Part shown: one piece after another, positions 26,288 to 35,122 of the stretch | How the letters are laid out: every line of letters starts with the position of its first letter | Numbering within the stretch: the stretch's first letter is position 1 | Source of the DNA: an uncultured Bacillota bacterium | Lineage (GTDB): Bacteria > Bacillota > Clostridia > Oscillospirales > Oscillospiraceae | Length of the DNA stretch: 64,000 bases | Direction of reading: 5' to 3' | Assembly: GCA_947645675.1 (NCBI GenBank) | Contig: CANSDP010000004.1 | Coordinates: 1-64,000 of the forward strand | Translations under genes and position numbers: made by a program | Notes under the pieces: model-generated | What the model was told of the DNA's origin: nothing | The model's input: the letters and a program-made list of their open reading frames with translations, nothing else | The model's database searches: none

Positions 26288-26316
26288 TTGACACTTTTTG
26301 CTTATAGCGATATAAT
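26288..26316 (+). promoter_or_regulatory. Perfect consensus sigma-A promoter
   Basis: TTGACA, 17 nt, TATAAT, the exact consensus, facing the stalk-domain gene. It is divergent from the T-box promoter, whose -35 lies only about 9 bp away. Two small hairpins (agaacggtatcgttct; cctttgg...ccaaagg) lie in the 5' leader. Confidence 0.75.
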
Positions 26317-26397
26317 GACAAAATAGAACGGTATCGTTCTATCCTTTGGCTCTGCCAAAGGATAATCGGTGCTCAGACCATCAAAGGGGGATATTCC

Positions 26398-27126
26398 ATG
26401 AACAAAAAGAAAAAACTGATTCAAGCACTCATCCTCTCCCTGGTACTCCTGTGCGGCATCTGCATCGGCGCAGGCGCGGCCGAAACGGCGCAGAAAATCA
26501 CCGCGTCTTTGGAGCCCGATGTCACCGTCACCGTTGACGGCGTGCCCCAGCAGTTCGTCGATACCAACGGCAACCAAGTCTATCCCATCCTCTATAACGG
26601 GTACACCTACCTACCCATGCGTGCGGTGTGTGAACAGCTGGCGGGCTTTAAGGTCGGCTGGGATCAGAGCACCCGCACCGCGTCCATCGCCACTAAGGAC
26701 GTTGACGGCACAGATTTGCTGGATATGCAGAAAGCCTACTATCTGACCGACGGCGGAAACGACCTTTGGGCAAGACAAACCATGACATCCGACAAAAAAA
26801 CAACAGAGGTCAATGGCTATACCCTGACACATTGGCTGGAGTTCTATAGTTGGACGTTCAAAAAAACCGGCGTGTCTTCCATGGCGTCTTTCAACATTGA
26901 GGGCAAATATGACACCGTGACCTTCCGGTACTACGGTGCGCACGACGCCAAACTGGAAGTAATCGGCGATAACGACTCTGTATTGTGGACAAAAGATATC
27001 AAAGGCTCTCAGCTGTACCAGGAAGTCACTGTGGATTTGATGAATACCAACCAGCTTACCTTTAAATCTACGAACGAGGACGCTGGCACAATGAGCAGCT
27101 TTATCTACGACGTGCGGCTGAAGTAA
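26398..27126 (+). CDS. Secreted stalk-domain (copper amine oxidase N-like) protein
   Basis: 242 residues. A signal peptide (KKKKLIQALILSLVLLCGIC, cleavage probably after GAGAAE region) is followed by a stalk domain at about 35-105, recognisable by VTVDGVPQQF, YPILYNGYTYLPMRAVCEQL and GWDQSTRTASI. The C-terminal ~120 residues form a β-rich domain (FNIEGKYDTVTFRYYG) resembling NPCBM-like carbohydrate-binding modules. It probably sits in the cell wall or is released. AAAGGGGG lies upstream of the ATG, and a perfect consensus promoter suggests high constitutive expression. No enzyme motif is present. Confidence 0.72.
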   Translation: MNKKKKLIQALILSLVLLCGICIGAGAAETAQKITASLEPDVTVTVDGVPQQFVDTNGNQVYPILYNGYTYLPMRAVCEQLAGFKVGWDQSTRTASIATKDVDGTDLLDMQKAYYLTDGGNDLWARQTMTSDKKTTEVNGYTLTHWLEFYSWTFKKTGVSSMASFNIEGKYDTVTFRYYGAHDAKLEVIGDNDSVLWTKDIKGSQLYQEVTVDLMNTNQLTFKSTNEDAGTMSSFIYDVRLK

Positions 27127-27136
27127 GGATACCATG

Positions 27137-27170
27137 AAAAGAGCGTACCGTAAAGGCGGTACGCTCTTTT
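27137..27170. terminator. Bidirectional terminator
   Basis: A 14-bp stem aaaagagcgtaccg / cggtacgctctttt gives A/T-runs on both sides, between the convergent stalk-protein and DHFR-like genes. Confidence 0.8.
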
Positions 27171-27171
27171 C

Positions 27172-27681
27172 TTATCGGCTGTAAATCAGCTCTGCAAACT
27201 GCCCGTACTGCCGCACCTCGTCCAGGCGGAACCGCATCTGTCCCTCCTTCTGGGTGAACAGAAGAATGCCCTCCCCCAGCAGGACGGGGGCGACCTGGAC
27301 AATCAGGTGGTCCACCATATCCCGCTCCAGGAGCGGGGCCAGGATGGTATTTCCGCCGATGATCCAGATGTTCTTGTCCGGCCCCAGCCCCGCCACAAAC
27401 TCCGCCGGGTCTCCGCTCACCGGGATAAACCCCTTTTGAGGCAGGCTGCCGGCGTGGGTGAACACATAGTTCTCCGTAGTGGGGTAAAAACTGGCGGCGT
27501 CCTCCAGCCGGGCGATCTCGTCGAAGGTCCGCCGGCCCATCACGGTGATGTCCATCGCCGCGTAGAAGTTGTCGCAGTCCGTCTCCTCAGGACTGCCCGT
27601 CTCATGGAGCCAGGTCAATCCGTGGTTTTTGTCGGCCAGATAGCCGTCCAGTGTGATGCAGCCGTAGAAAAATACGCTCAT
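27172..27681 (-). CDS. Dihydrofolate reductase-like protein (RibD C-terminal family)
   Basis: A 169-residue member of the RibD_C/DHFR-like family. SVFFYGCITLDGYLADKNHG, VMGRRTFDEI (nucleotide-binding region) and IWIIGGNTILAPLLE are the family's three conserved blocks. These proteins bind NADPH and reduce a pteridine or pyrimidine-type substrate; many have no assigned substrate. It is monocistronic, tail to tail with the stalk-protein gene. The length is normal and no lesion is visible. It is not necessarily the housekeeping FolA. Confidence 0.82.
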   Translation of the reverse strand: MSVFFYGCITLDGYLADKNHGLTWLHETGSPEETDCDNFYAAMDITVMGRRTFDEIARLEDAASFYPTTENYVFTHAGSLPQKGFIPVSGDPAEFVAGLGPDKNIWIIGGNTILAPLLERDMVDHLIVQVAPVLLGEGILLFTQKEGQMRFRLDEVRQYGQFAELIYSR

Positions 27682-27866
27682 GTCCTCTCCTTCCGTGCGC
27701 GCGGTGCGGCATCCTCTCCAATATCATTGGGAACACTATGGTTCCACTGGACCCATTATACTAAACTCTGGAAAAAGCGCAATAGGTGACCTTAATTTTT
27801 TGCCTGTTTCTCGGCTTTTTTCTCACACATTATGGCTTTTTCTATCCGATTTTATCGGTTTCACCG

Positions 27867-27895
27867 TTGACTGGCACGGCTGTTTCTGGTAAAAT
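27867..27895 (+). promoter_or_regulatory. Promoter of the NSS transporter gene
   Basis: TTGACT, 17 nt, TAAAAT, about 50 bp upstream of the start codon. Confidence 0.65.
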
Positions 27896-27946
27896 GACAT
27901 TTAACTGACATTTCAGTGTGAATAAATTGTAAACAGGAGGAAAATT

Positions 27947-29377
27947 ATGGAACAACATCACAGAGGAGAATGGGGCAGTAACCTGGGCTTCCTGATGGCG
28001 GCTGTGGGCTCCGCCGTGGGCCTGGGCAACATCTGGGGATTTCCCTATAAGATGGGTGACAACGGAGGCTTCGCCTTCCTGATTGTCTATCTGATTCTGG
28101 CCGCCACCGTGGGCTTCAGCATCATGCTGTGCGAGCTGGCAATTGGCCGGCGGGCGGGCCGGAGCGTACTGGTGAGCTATCAGCAGCTGGGCGGCAAAAT
28201 GGGCACCTTCCTGGGCTTCCTGGCGATGCTCTCCCCCTTCCTGATTCTGAGCTTCTACACCGTGCTGGGCGCTTACTGCGTGGAGTATATGTCCCTGAAC
28301 CTGGCCGACCTGGCCTTCAGCGTGTCCGCTCTGGCGGGCCTGTCCGGCGGCGACTCCTTCGAGGCGGTGCGGGTCAACCAGTTTGGCGCGGTGGCTTTCA
28401 CCTTTATTTTCATCTTCATCTGCTTCCTCATCATCCGTGGCGGCATCAAGGACGGCATCGAGAAGTTCAACAAAATCGGTATGCCCGCCCTGTTCATTAT
28501 GCTGCTGGTGGTCATTATCCGGGCCGTCACCCTGCCCGGGGCTGGCGAGGGGCTGGCATTCATGTTCACCCCCAACTTTGCCCCCTTTAAAGAGAATTTC
28601 CTGAAAGTGCTCTCCGCCGCGGGCGGACAGATGTTCTTCTCCCTCTCCCTGGCTATGGGCATCACCGTCACTTACGGCTCCTACCTGAGCAAGAAGGAGA
28701 GCCTGGTCAAGAACTCCCTGATTATCATTGTTTCCGACACCATCGTGGCCATTCTGGCCGGTATGGCCGTCCTGCCCGCCGCCTTCGCCCTGGGCGGAGA
28801 GGGCGCCGGAAAGCAGGGTCCCGCCCTGCTGTTCATCACCCTTCAGGACGTGTTCAACGCCATGGGCACCGCCGGCCCCCTGTTCGGCGTGATCTTCTAC
28901 CTGCTGGTCATTCTGGCCGCTATCACCTCCTCGATCGCTCTGCTGGAGGTGCTGGTCACCTTCCTGTCCGACCGCATCGCCCTCAAGGGTAAGATTCCCA
29001 ACCGGGCAAAGCTGGTCACCATCGTCTGTGTCGTGATCTTTATCGAGGCCGCTCTTGTGGCCGCCGACGGTCTGGGCAAAAACGGCCTATGGATTCCCTT
29101 CCAGGAGACCGGCCTGCCTTTCTCCAGCACCTGGCTGGACTTCATGGACTCCGTCTCCGAGGGCATCGCTATGCCTCTGGGCGCTCTGCTCATGTCCATC
29201 TGGCTGGGCTGGTTCGTGGGCCCCAAGATAATCCGGGACGAGGTAAACATGGAGGGCCACAAAATGAACGGCAGTTTGTACGCCTTCTTCAATTTCTGCA
29301 TCAAGTTTATCGCTCCCCTGGGAATGGCCTTTATCCTCTATGGGCAGATTGTCCAGTTCTTTACAGTCAGTCAGTAA
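27947..29377 (+). CDS. NSS-family sodium-dependent amino-acid symporter
   Basis: 476 residues of the neurotransmitter:sodium symporter family (LeuT-like). SNLGFLMAAVGSAVGLGNIW with FPYKMGDNGG is the unwound TM1 binding segment and its sodium site. A second conserved block follows in TM6 (FFSLSLAMGITVTYGSYL). About eleven to twelve helices can be counted. Bacterial members import amino acids such as tryptophan, tyrosine or leucine. The neighbouring tyrosine T-box operon makes an aromatic substrate tempting, but no shared regulation is visible. AGGAGG precedes the ATG, and the gene is monocistronic between its own promoter and a strong terminator. Confidence 0.92.
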   Translation: MEQHHRGEWGSNLGFLMAAVGSAVGLGNIWGFPYKMGDNGGFAFLIVYLILAATVGFSIMLCELAIGRRAGRSVLVSYQQLGGKMGTFLGFLAMLSPFLILSFYTVLGAYCVEYMSLNLADLAFSVSALAGLSGGDSFEAVRVNQFGAVAFTFIFIFICFLIIRGGIKDGIEKFNKIGMPALFIMLLVVIIRAVTLPGAGEGLAFMFTPNFAPFKENFLKVLSAAGGQMFFSLSLAMGITVTYGSYLSKKESLVKNSLIIIVSDTIVAILAGMAVLPAAFALGGEGAGKQGPALLFITLQDVFNAMGTAGPLFGVIFYLLVILAAITSSIALLEVLVTFLSDRIALKGKIPNRAKLVTIVCVVIFIEAALVAADGLGKNGLWIPFQETGLPFSSTWLDFMDSVSEGIAMPLGALLMSIWLGWFVGPKIIRDEVNMEGHKMNGSLYAFFNFCIKFIAPLGMAFILYGQIVQFFTVSQ

Positions 29378-29394
29378 GCTGTCAAAAATACAGC

Positions 29395-29429
29395 GGGCGC
29401 ACAGCAATTAAGCTGTGCGCCCCTTTTTT
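29395..29429 (+). terminator. Terminator of the NSS gene
   Basis: An 11-bp GC-rich stem (gggcgcacagc / gctgtgcgccc) followed by TTTTTT. It overlaps the 3' end of recN on the other strand. Confidence 0.85.
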
Positions 29430-31114
29430 GACTGTTTATGATAGGCGTCTGCCTGCTCCAAAAGCTCCGAGGCACTCTGACGCAGGACGTCGGTGACGTT
29501 GGCCCCGCCGATGAGGCGGGCCAGCTCGTCCACCCTGCCCTGCCGGTCCAGACGCTCCACATTGGTGAAGGTGCGGCCCCTTTTCTCCCCCTTCTCCACC
29601 GAGAAGTGGGTGTCAGCCATAGCGGCAATCTGAGGCAGATGGGTGACGCACAGCACCTGCTTGCGCCGGGCCACGTCGGCCATCTTCTCCGCCACCTTCT
29701 GGGCCGCCCGGCCTGATACGCCGGTATCCACCTCGTCAAAGACCAGACTGCCGATGCCGTCGTCCTCGGCCAGCACATTTTTCAGAGCCAGCATAATCCG
29801 GGCCAGCTCACCGCCGGAGGCCACCTTCTGAATGGGCTTGAGGGCCTCCCCCAGGTTGGCGGACATGAGGAACTGTACCTGATCCATCCCCGTATCGTCC
29901 ATGCCGTCCTGGCCGGGACTGGGGGCGAAGTCGGTGACGAACTGCACCTTGGGCATATCCAGCTGGCGCAGCTCCTCCTGCACCCGCTTCTGGAGGCTCA
30001 CCGCCGCCTTCTTCCGGGCCTTGGTCAGGGCCTCACCCCGCTTGACCGCCTCCGTTTTCGCCTTCTCCAGCTCCTTCTCCAGCCGCTGGATGGTGTCGTC
30101 AGCGTCCTGAATTTGCTCCAGCTCCCCCTTGCACCTCTCCAGATACTCCAGCATGTCGGCCACGGTGGGGCCATATTTCTTTTTCAGGCGGTAGATTACA
30201 TCCAGGCGGCTCTCCAGCTGGTCCAGCTCATCGGGAGAGAAATCGAACTCGTCGGCAAAGTCCCGCAGGACCTCCGCCGCGTCGTCGGCGGCACAGCGCA
30301 GGCCGGTCAGCTTCTCCCCCAGCTCCTCCAGCTGAGGCCCCAGCCGGGTAACGGAGCGGACAGCCCCCTCCGCCTCGCTGATTAAATCGCAGGCCCCCCG
30401 GCTGTCCTCTCCGCCGGACAGGGCAAACTGAGCCTCCTGAAGGGCCTCCATCAGCTTGCCGGAGCTGCGCAGAAGGGTCTTTCGGGCGTCCAGCTCCTCG
30501 TCCTCCCCAGGGCGCAGCTCGGCCCGCTCCAGCTCCTTGATCTGGTACTCCAGGGTGTCCACCCGGCGGGAGCGCTCCGCCTCGTCCATCTCCAGGGCAG
30601 CGATCCGCCTGCGCAGGTCGGACAGAGAGCGGTAGGCGGACTGATAGTTCTCCAAAAGAGGGGCCGTCTTGCCGAAGCTGTCCAGATAGCCCAGGTGGCA
30701 GTCCGGGTCCAGAAGCTGCTGCCCGTCGTGCTGGCCATGGATGTTAAGAAGCTGACGCCCCAGCTCCCGGAGCTGAGCCACCGTCAAGGGCCGGCCGTTG
30801 ACCCGACAGGCGTTGCGGCCATCCCCCTGGATCTCCCGCTGGAGCATCAGCTCCTCCCCGTCCAGGGAAAAGCCGTTGTCCTCCAGCCACTTCAGGGGCA
30901 GAGAGCCGGTAAACACCGCGTTGACCAGCGCCGATTTGGCCCCGGTGCGGATCAGCTCCCGGCTGGTCCGCTCCCCCAGGACGGCGCTGATGGCGTCGAT
31001 GACGATGGATTTACCCGCCCCCGTCTCGCCGGTCAGGACGTTAAATCCCCGGTCAAAGCTGATGTCCGCCGATTCGATGATGGCGATATTTTCGATGTGA
31101 AGCAGTGAGAGCAT
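29408..31114 (-). CDS. recN: DNA repair protein RecN
   Basis: A 568-residue SMC-like ATPase acting early in double-strand-break repair. Walker A is GETGAGKSIVIDAI near residue 35, long coiled coils span the centre (about 150-380), and the C-terminal ATPase half has ASGGELARIMLALKNV and a Walker B VFDEVDTGVSG. GGAGGAG precedes the ATG. It is the last gene of the nusB operon, following argR by 18 bp, the standard clostridial argR-recN arrangement. Confidence 0.95.
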   Translation of the reverse strand: MLSLLHIENIAIIESADISFDRGFNVLTGETGAGKSIVIDAISAVLGERTSRELIRTGAKSALVNAVFTGSLPLKWLEDNGFSLDGEELMLQREIQGDGRNACRVNGRPLTVAQLRELGRQLLNIHGQHDGQQLLDPDCHLGYLDSFGKTAPLLENYQSAYRSLSDLRRRIAALEMDEAERSRRVDTLEYQIKELERAELRPGEDEELDARKTLLRSSGKLMEALQEAQFALSGGEDSRGACDLISEAEGAVRSVTRLGPQLEELGEKLTGLRCAADDAAEVLRDFADEFDFSPDELDQLESRLDVIYRLKKKYGPTVADMLEYLERCKGELEQIQDADDTIQRLEKELEKAKTEAVKRGEALTKARKKAAVSLQKRVQEELRQLDMPKVQFVTDFAPSPGQDGMDDTGMDQVQFLMSANLGEALKPIQKVASGGELARIMLALKNVLAEDDGIGSLVFDEVDTGVSGRAAQKVAEKMADVARRKQVLCVTHLPQIAAMADTHFSVEKGEKRGRTFTNVERLDRQGRVDELARLIGGANVTDVLRQSASELLEQADAYHKQSKKGRTA

Positions 31115-31132
31115 AGCCGTATTCTCCTCCCG

Positions 31133-31585
31133 TCAACGCAGAAGCTTGTGTACCTCGCCGTTGAACTGCTGGGCGGAGGCGTTGTCCCGCATAATCAAAA
31201 TACCGGTGTCGTCCCCGGCCAGCGTGCCCACCACGCCGTCGATCTCCATATTGTCCAGGGCGGAACAGGCGGCGGAGGCCAGTCCGGGCATGGTGCGGAC
31301 CACCACAATGTTTTGGGCCACGTCCACCGAGACCACTCCCTCCTTAAAGATGTTCCGCAGGCGGGTGTCCGAGGCGGCGGAGGACTTCCGGTCGGACAGG
31401 GCGTAGCGGTAGCTGCCCGTGCCGGTGAGCTCCTTCACCAGGCGCAGATCCTTGATGTCCCGGGAAATGGTGGCCTGCGTGGTGGTGAAGCCCTGGGCCC
31501 GCAGCTCCTCCAGAAGCTGCTCCTGAGTGTCGATATCCCTGGACTGGATAATGTCTAAAATCGCTCTCTGTCGTACACTCTTCAT
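31133..31585 (-). CDS. argR: Arginine repressor ArgR
   Basis: A 150-residue ArgR/AhrC. The N-terminal winged HTH (QRAILDIIQSRDIDTQEQLL; TTTQATISRDIKDLRLVK) binds ARG boxes. The C-terminal hexamerisation and arginine-binding domain contains GTLAGDDTGILIM, including the Asp pair that contacts arginine. Its ATG overlaps the nadK stop as ATGA. It represses arginine biosynthesis and activates catabolism in this phylum; no arginine genes are in the window. Its place in this operon before recN is conserved. Confidence 0.95.
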   Translation of the reverse strand: MKSVRQRAILDIIQSRDIDTQEQLLEELRAQGFTTTQATISRDIKDLRLVKELTGTGSYRYALSDRKSSAASDTRLRNIFKEGVVSVDVAQNIVVVRTMPGLASAACSALDNMEIDGVVGTLAGDDTGILIMRDNASAQQFNGEVHKLLR

Positions 31586-32454
31586 TGCGTCAGCCCTCCC
31601 AATTTTTGGTTTATAACCTGATAAAAGCTGCGGTCGGCCAGCCGGACCAGCTGGGTAGGCCGGCCGCTGCGGCGGATCTCCACCCGGTCTCCCCCGGTCA
31701 GCCGGACGGCTTTCCCTCCGTCAATTGACAAGTATAAATACTTGCGGTTCCCTCTGGGGAGCCGGACTGTGACGATACGCTCCGGAGCCAGCACCATAGC
31801 CCGGGCCGTCAGCTGATGGGCGCAGACCGGGGTGATCAGGATGCAGCTGGAGGTGGGCTCCACAATGGGCCCTCCCGCCGACATGGAGTAGGCGGTGGAG
31901 CCGGTTGGGGTAGCTACAATGACGCCGTCTCCTGTAATGGTAGTTACCTTTACACAATCTGCCAACACCTCCATCTCCGCCACCCGGGCCATAGAGCCCT
32001 TGGAGATCACGGCGTCGTTCAGGGCGGAGTCCTCATGGATCACTTTGTTTCCCCGGAGCACCTGGATATCCAGCATCATCCGGTCCTCCACGGTGTACAT
32101 CCCCTGGGCCAGTGGGGCCAGCAGAGGCAGCTCACCCCGCTCCAGCTCGGCCATAAAGCCCACACTGCCCATGTTCACGCCCAGGATGGGCACCCCGCAG
32201 CGGGTAGCATCCCGGGCGGCATGGAGAATGGTACCGTCCCCCCCAAAGCAGACCAGCAGGTCCGCCCCGGGCAGTTCCTCCTCCATGGTGGACAGCGTAA
32301 CGTGCCGGGGCAGGTCCAGCCTGTCCCCCTTTTTGGGCTGGAAGGGTAGACACAGGGCAGTTTGGGCCCCGGCGTGCTCCAGAATGCGTCTGGCCTCCAG
32401 GGCCGCCCGCATCCCCTTGTCCCGGTAGGGGTTGGCGCTGAGCACGATCTTCAT
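31582..32454 (-). CDS. nadK: NAD kinase
   Basis: 290 residues from ATG 32454 (MKIVLSANPYRDKGMRAALE), which has GGAGGAA upstream and overlaps the tlyA stop by 4 nt; the track start at 32544 is too early. CFGGDGTILHAARD is the GGDG catalytic motif, LGVNMGSVGFMAEL the conserved follow-on block, and LNDAVISKG the NAD-binding motif. It phosphorylates NAD to NADP, supplying NADPH for the isoprenoid and other pathways. Length and motifs are normal. Confidence 0.95.
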   Translation of the reverse strand: MKIVLSANPYRDKGMRAALEARRILEHAGAQTALCLPFQPKKGDRLDLPRHVTLSTMEEELPGADLLVCFGGDGTILHAARDATRCGVPILGVNMGSVGFMAELERGELPLLAPLAQGMYTVEDRMMLDIQVLRGNKVIHEDSALNDAVISKGSMARVAEMEVLADCVKVTTITGDGVIVATPTGSTAYSMSAGGPIVEPTSSCILITPVCAHQLTARAMVLAPERIVTVRLPRGNRKYLYLSIDGGKAVRLTGGDRVEIRRSGRPTQLVRLADRSFYQVINQKLGGLTQ

Positions 32455-33263
32455 GGCTGTTCCTCCTTCCAGGCGCTGTGTGACTGCTCCACCAGAGCAC
32501 TCAGGTCTCCCCCGTAGGCGGGACCCTCCTCCGCCTGGAGGCATCCCAGATATTCAATGTTCCCCTCCGGGCCCTTAATAGGTGAAAATGTAAGGTCCCG
32601 CACTGTGTAACCGGCCTGGGGGGCGTATTCCAGAAAGCGCTTCAGCACCTCCAGATGGACCGCCGGGTCCCGGACGACCCCCTTTTTGCCCACCTTATCC
32701 TTCCCGGCCTCAAACTGGGGTTTGATGAGGCAGACCGCCTGACCGTTCTCCCTCATCAGCGGCCGCAGGGCGGGCAGGATCAGGCTGAGGGAAATGAAGG
32801 ACACATCCACCGAAAAGAAATCCAAAGGTTCAGGGATGTGCTCCTGGGTCAAATACCGGGCGTTGGTCCGCTCCATGCACACCACCTGCGGGTGGGTGCG
32901 CAGCCGCCAGTCCAGCTGGTTGTAGCCCACATCTACCGCGTACACCAGCTTCGCCCCGTTTTGAAGCATACAGTCGGTGAATCCGCCGGTGGAGGCGCCG
33001 ATATCGGCGCAGATCTTCCCGTTCAGGTCGATGGGCCACAGTCCCATGGCTTTCTCCAGCTTTAAGCCTCCCCGGCTCACATAGCGCAGGGGCTTCTTTT
33101 CCCGGACCTCGATGGCGTCGTCCTCCGCCACCGCCGCCCCGGCCTTCAGCTGCTTCTGCCCGTTGACATAGACCTCGCCGGTCATAATCAGGGCCTGAGC
33201 CTTTTGGCGGCTCTCCACTAAGCCCAGCCCGACCAGGGCAACATCAAGGCGCTGTTTCGCCAC
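32451..33263 (-). CDS. tlyA: TlyA-family rRNA 2'-O-methyltransferase/hemolysin A family
   Basis: 270 residues from GTG 33263 (AKQRLDVALVGLGLVESRQK) with GGAGGT upstream; the listed start at 33305 lies inside dxs. An N-terminal S4 RNA-binding domain (~1-65) is followed by an FtsJ-like Rossmann methyltransferase with ADIGASTGGFTDCMLQNGA for SAM binding. It is predicted to 2'-O-methylate rRNA; the hemolysin name is historical. It overlaps the dxs end by 20 nt and nadK by 4 nt, in the conserved dxs-tlyA-nadK-argR order. Confidence 0.92.
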   Translation of the reverse strand: MAKQRLDVALVGLGLVESRQKAQALIMTGEVYVNGQKQLKAGAAVAEDDAIEVREKKPLRYVSRGGLKLEKAMGLWPIDLNGKICADIGASTGGFTDCMLQNGAKLVYAVDVGYNQLDWRLRTHPQVVCMERTNARYLTQEHIPEPLDFFSVDVSFISLSLILPALRPLMRENGQAVCLIKPQFEAGKDKVGKKGVVRDPAVHLEVLKRFLEYAPQAGYTVRDLTFSPIKGPEGNIEYLGCLQAEEGPAYGGDLSALVEQSHSAWKEEQP

Positions 33264-35103
33264 GTCCCAACACCTCCAGCGCTTTTTTAAAAATTCCTTC
33301 CCCATCCAGGGACAGGTCCCGTTTCAGCAGGTTGGCGGCTCCATGGGGCACAAAACCCGTCCCACAGTTGAGCAGAACCGTTTTGGCCGGAAGACCGGCC
33401 TGCTCCAGCCTAGAGGCCAGCCGCTGGCCGACACAGCCCTGGGCAGACTGCTCCTCCGCTGCCAGCAGGACCCCCGTCTTACGTACAGACAGTTCAACCA
33501 GCTCTGGAGCAAGAGGTGTAAGCTGATTCAGCTTTACAACCTCTGCCTGGATGCCGCGGCCCTCCAGCAGCTGGGCGGCCTCCAGCACGTCATTGATGGA
33601 CATGCCGTAGCTCACCAGTGTGATGTCGCTCCCCCACCGCAGGATTTCCGCCGGCCCGTCGCCGCCGGTGCCCAGGTATTTGCCCTCGCCCCCTCTGGGG
33701 TATCGGACGGCTACCGGACCCTGAATCTGGAAAAGGGCCCGCTCCAGCATGACCTCCAGCTCGGCGAAGCTGGACGGAGCCAGCACCGTCATGTTGGGGA
33801 CGCTATCCAAAAAAGCGGCGTCAAACAGGCCGTGGTGGGTCTCGCCGTCGTCCCCCACCAGCCCGGCCCGATCCACCCCCAGCACAACGTGAAGATTATC
33901 AATGGCCGCGTCGTGAATGAGCATGTCGTAGGCCCGCTGGAGGAAGGTGGAGTACACCGCGAAGACGGGGATTGCCCGCTGCTTTGCCATCCCCGCGGCC
34001 ATAGCGGCGGCACAGCCCTCCGCAATTCCCACGTCGAAAAAGCGATCGGGGAAGGTTTTGGCAAAGCGCTCCAGTCCCGTCCCTCCTGTCATAGCGGCGG
34101 TGATGGCGCACACCCGTCCGTCCTGCTTGGCCAGCCGGGTCAGCGTCCGGCCAAAAACGGCGGAGAAGTTGTCCGATGGCTCCTTTTTAGGCTTTCCCGT
34201 CAGGGGATCAAAGGGGGAAACTCCGTGAAAGGCGTCTGGATTTTCCTCCGCAGGAAGAAAGCCCTTTCCCTTTACAGTCTTGATGTGGAGCAGGACTGGT
34301 TCATCCATGTCCTTGGCGTACTGCAAAATTTTAGTCAGCATGGGCAGATCGTGGCCGTTCACCGGCCCCAGGTAGCGAAAGCCCATGTTCTCGAACATAC
34401 TGCACGGAAGCAGAGACTGCTTCAAGGCCTGCTTGATCCGGTGCGTCACCCCATAGACCGCCCGGCCGGGCCTGGTTTTGTTCATGATCCGGCGGTAGTG
34501 CTTTTTGAATGTGAGATATTGAGGCTTGAGACGCTGTTTGGCCAGGTGGTCGGCCACACCGCCTACATTGGGTGTGATGGACATACCGTTGTCGTTGAGA
34601 ATCACCAAAATCTGCTGGCCGCACTTCCCCGCGTTGGACAGCCCCTCATAGGCCAGACCGCCGGTGAGGGCGCCGTCGCCGATGAGGGCGATTACCTTGT
34701 AATCCTCCTCCAGCATTGTCCTGGCCCGGGCCATCCCCAGAGCTACCGCCACCGAGTTGGAGGCGTGCCCGGCGATAAAGGCGTCGTGGACGCTCTCGTT
34801 GGGCTTGGGGAAGCCGGCGATGCCTCCGTACTGCCGCAGGGTGGACATGGCCTCCCGCCGCCCGGTGAGCATCTTGTGGGGGTAGCACTGGTGGCCCACG
34901 TCAAAGACCAGCCGGTCCACCGAGGTGTCGAAAACCCGGTGCAGGGCCACTGTCAGCTCCACCGCCCCCAGATTGGAGCCCAGATGCCCGCCTGTTTTGG
35001 ACACATCCTCCACCAGCTCCCGGCGCAATTGGGCACACAGAGCCTCCCCCTCCTGATCGCTCAGGCGGGCGAGGACGGGCTTGTATTGTTTGGGTGTGGT
35101 CAA
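33244..35103 (-). CDS. dxs: 1-deoxy-D-xylulose-5-phosphate synthase
   Basis: The first MEP-pathway enzyme, a thiamine-diphosphate transketolase-like protein joining pyruvate and glyceraldehyde 3-phosphate. SKTGGHLGSNLGAVELTVAL opens the fold, and GDGALTGGLAYEGLSNAG is the ThDP/Mg GDG(X)N-type motif. The transketolase-like pyrimidine and C-terminal domains complete 619 residues. The track start (35379) overlaps ispA and adds unrelated residues. TTG 35103, 20 bp after the ispA stop with a GGGGGA site, gives the usual length and N-terminus. Downstream isoprenoid supply is directly coupled to ispA upstream. Confidence 0.93.
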   Translation of the reverse strand: MTTPKQYKPVLARLSDQEGEALCAQLRRELVEDVSKTGGHLGSNLGAVELTVALHRVFDTSVDRLVFDVGHQCYPHKMLTGRREAMSTLRQYGGIAGFPKPNESVHDAFIAGHASNSVAVALGMARARTMLEEDYKVIALIGDGALTGGLAYEGLSNAGKCGQQILVILNDNGMSITPNVGGVADHLAKQRLKPQYLTFKKHYRRIMNKTRPGRAVYGVTHRIKQALKQSLLPCSMFENMGFRYLGPVNGHDLPMLTKILQYAKDMDEPVLLHIKTVKGKGFLPAEENPDAFHGVSPFDPLTGKPKKEPSDNFSAVFGRTLTRLAKQDGRVCAITAAMTGGTGLERFAKTFPDRFFDVGIAEGCAAAMAAGMAKQRAIPVFAVYSTFLQRAYDMLIHDAAIDNLHVVLGVDRAGLVGDDGETHHGLFDAAFLDSVPNMTVLAPSSFAELEVMLERALFQIQGPVAVRYPRGGEGKYLGTGGDGPAEILRWGSDITLVSYGMSINDVLEAAQLLEGRGIQAEVVKLNQLTPLAPELVELSVRKTGVLLAAEEQSAQGCVGQRLASRLEQAGLPAKTVLLNCGTGFVPHGAANLLKRDLSLDGEGIFKKALEVLGRGETAP

Positions 35104-35122
35104 GGTAATTCCCCCATCCCGC

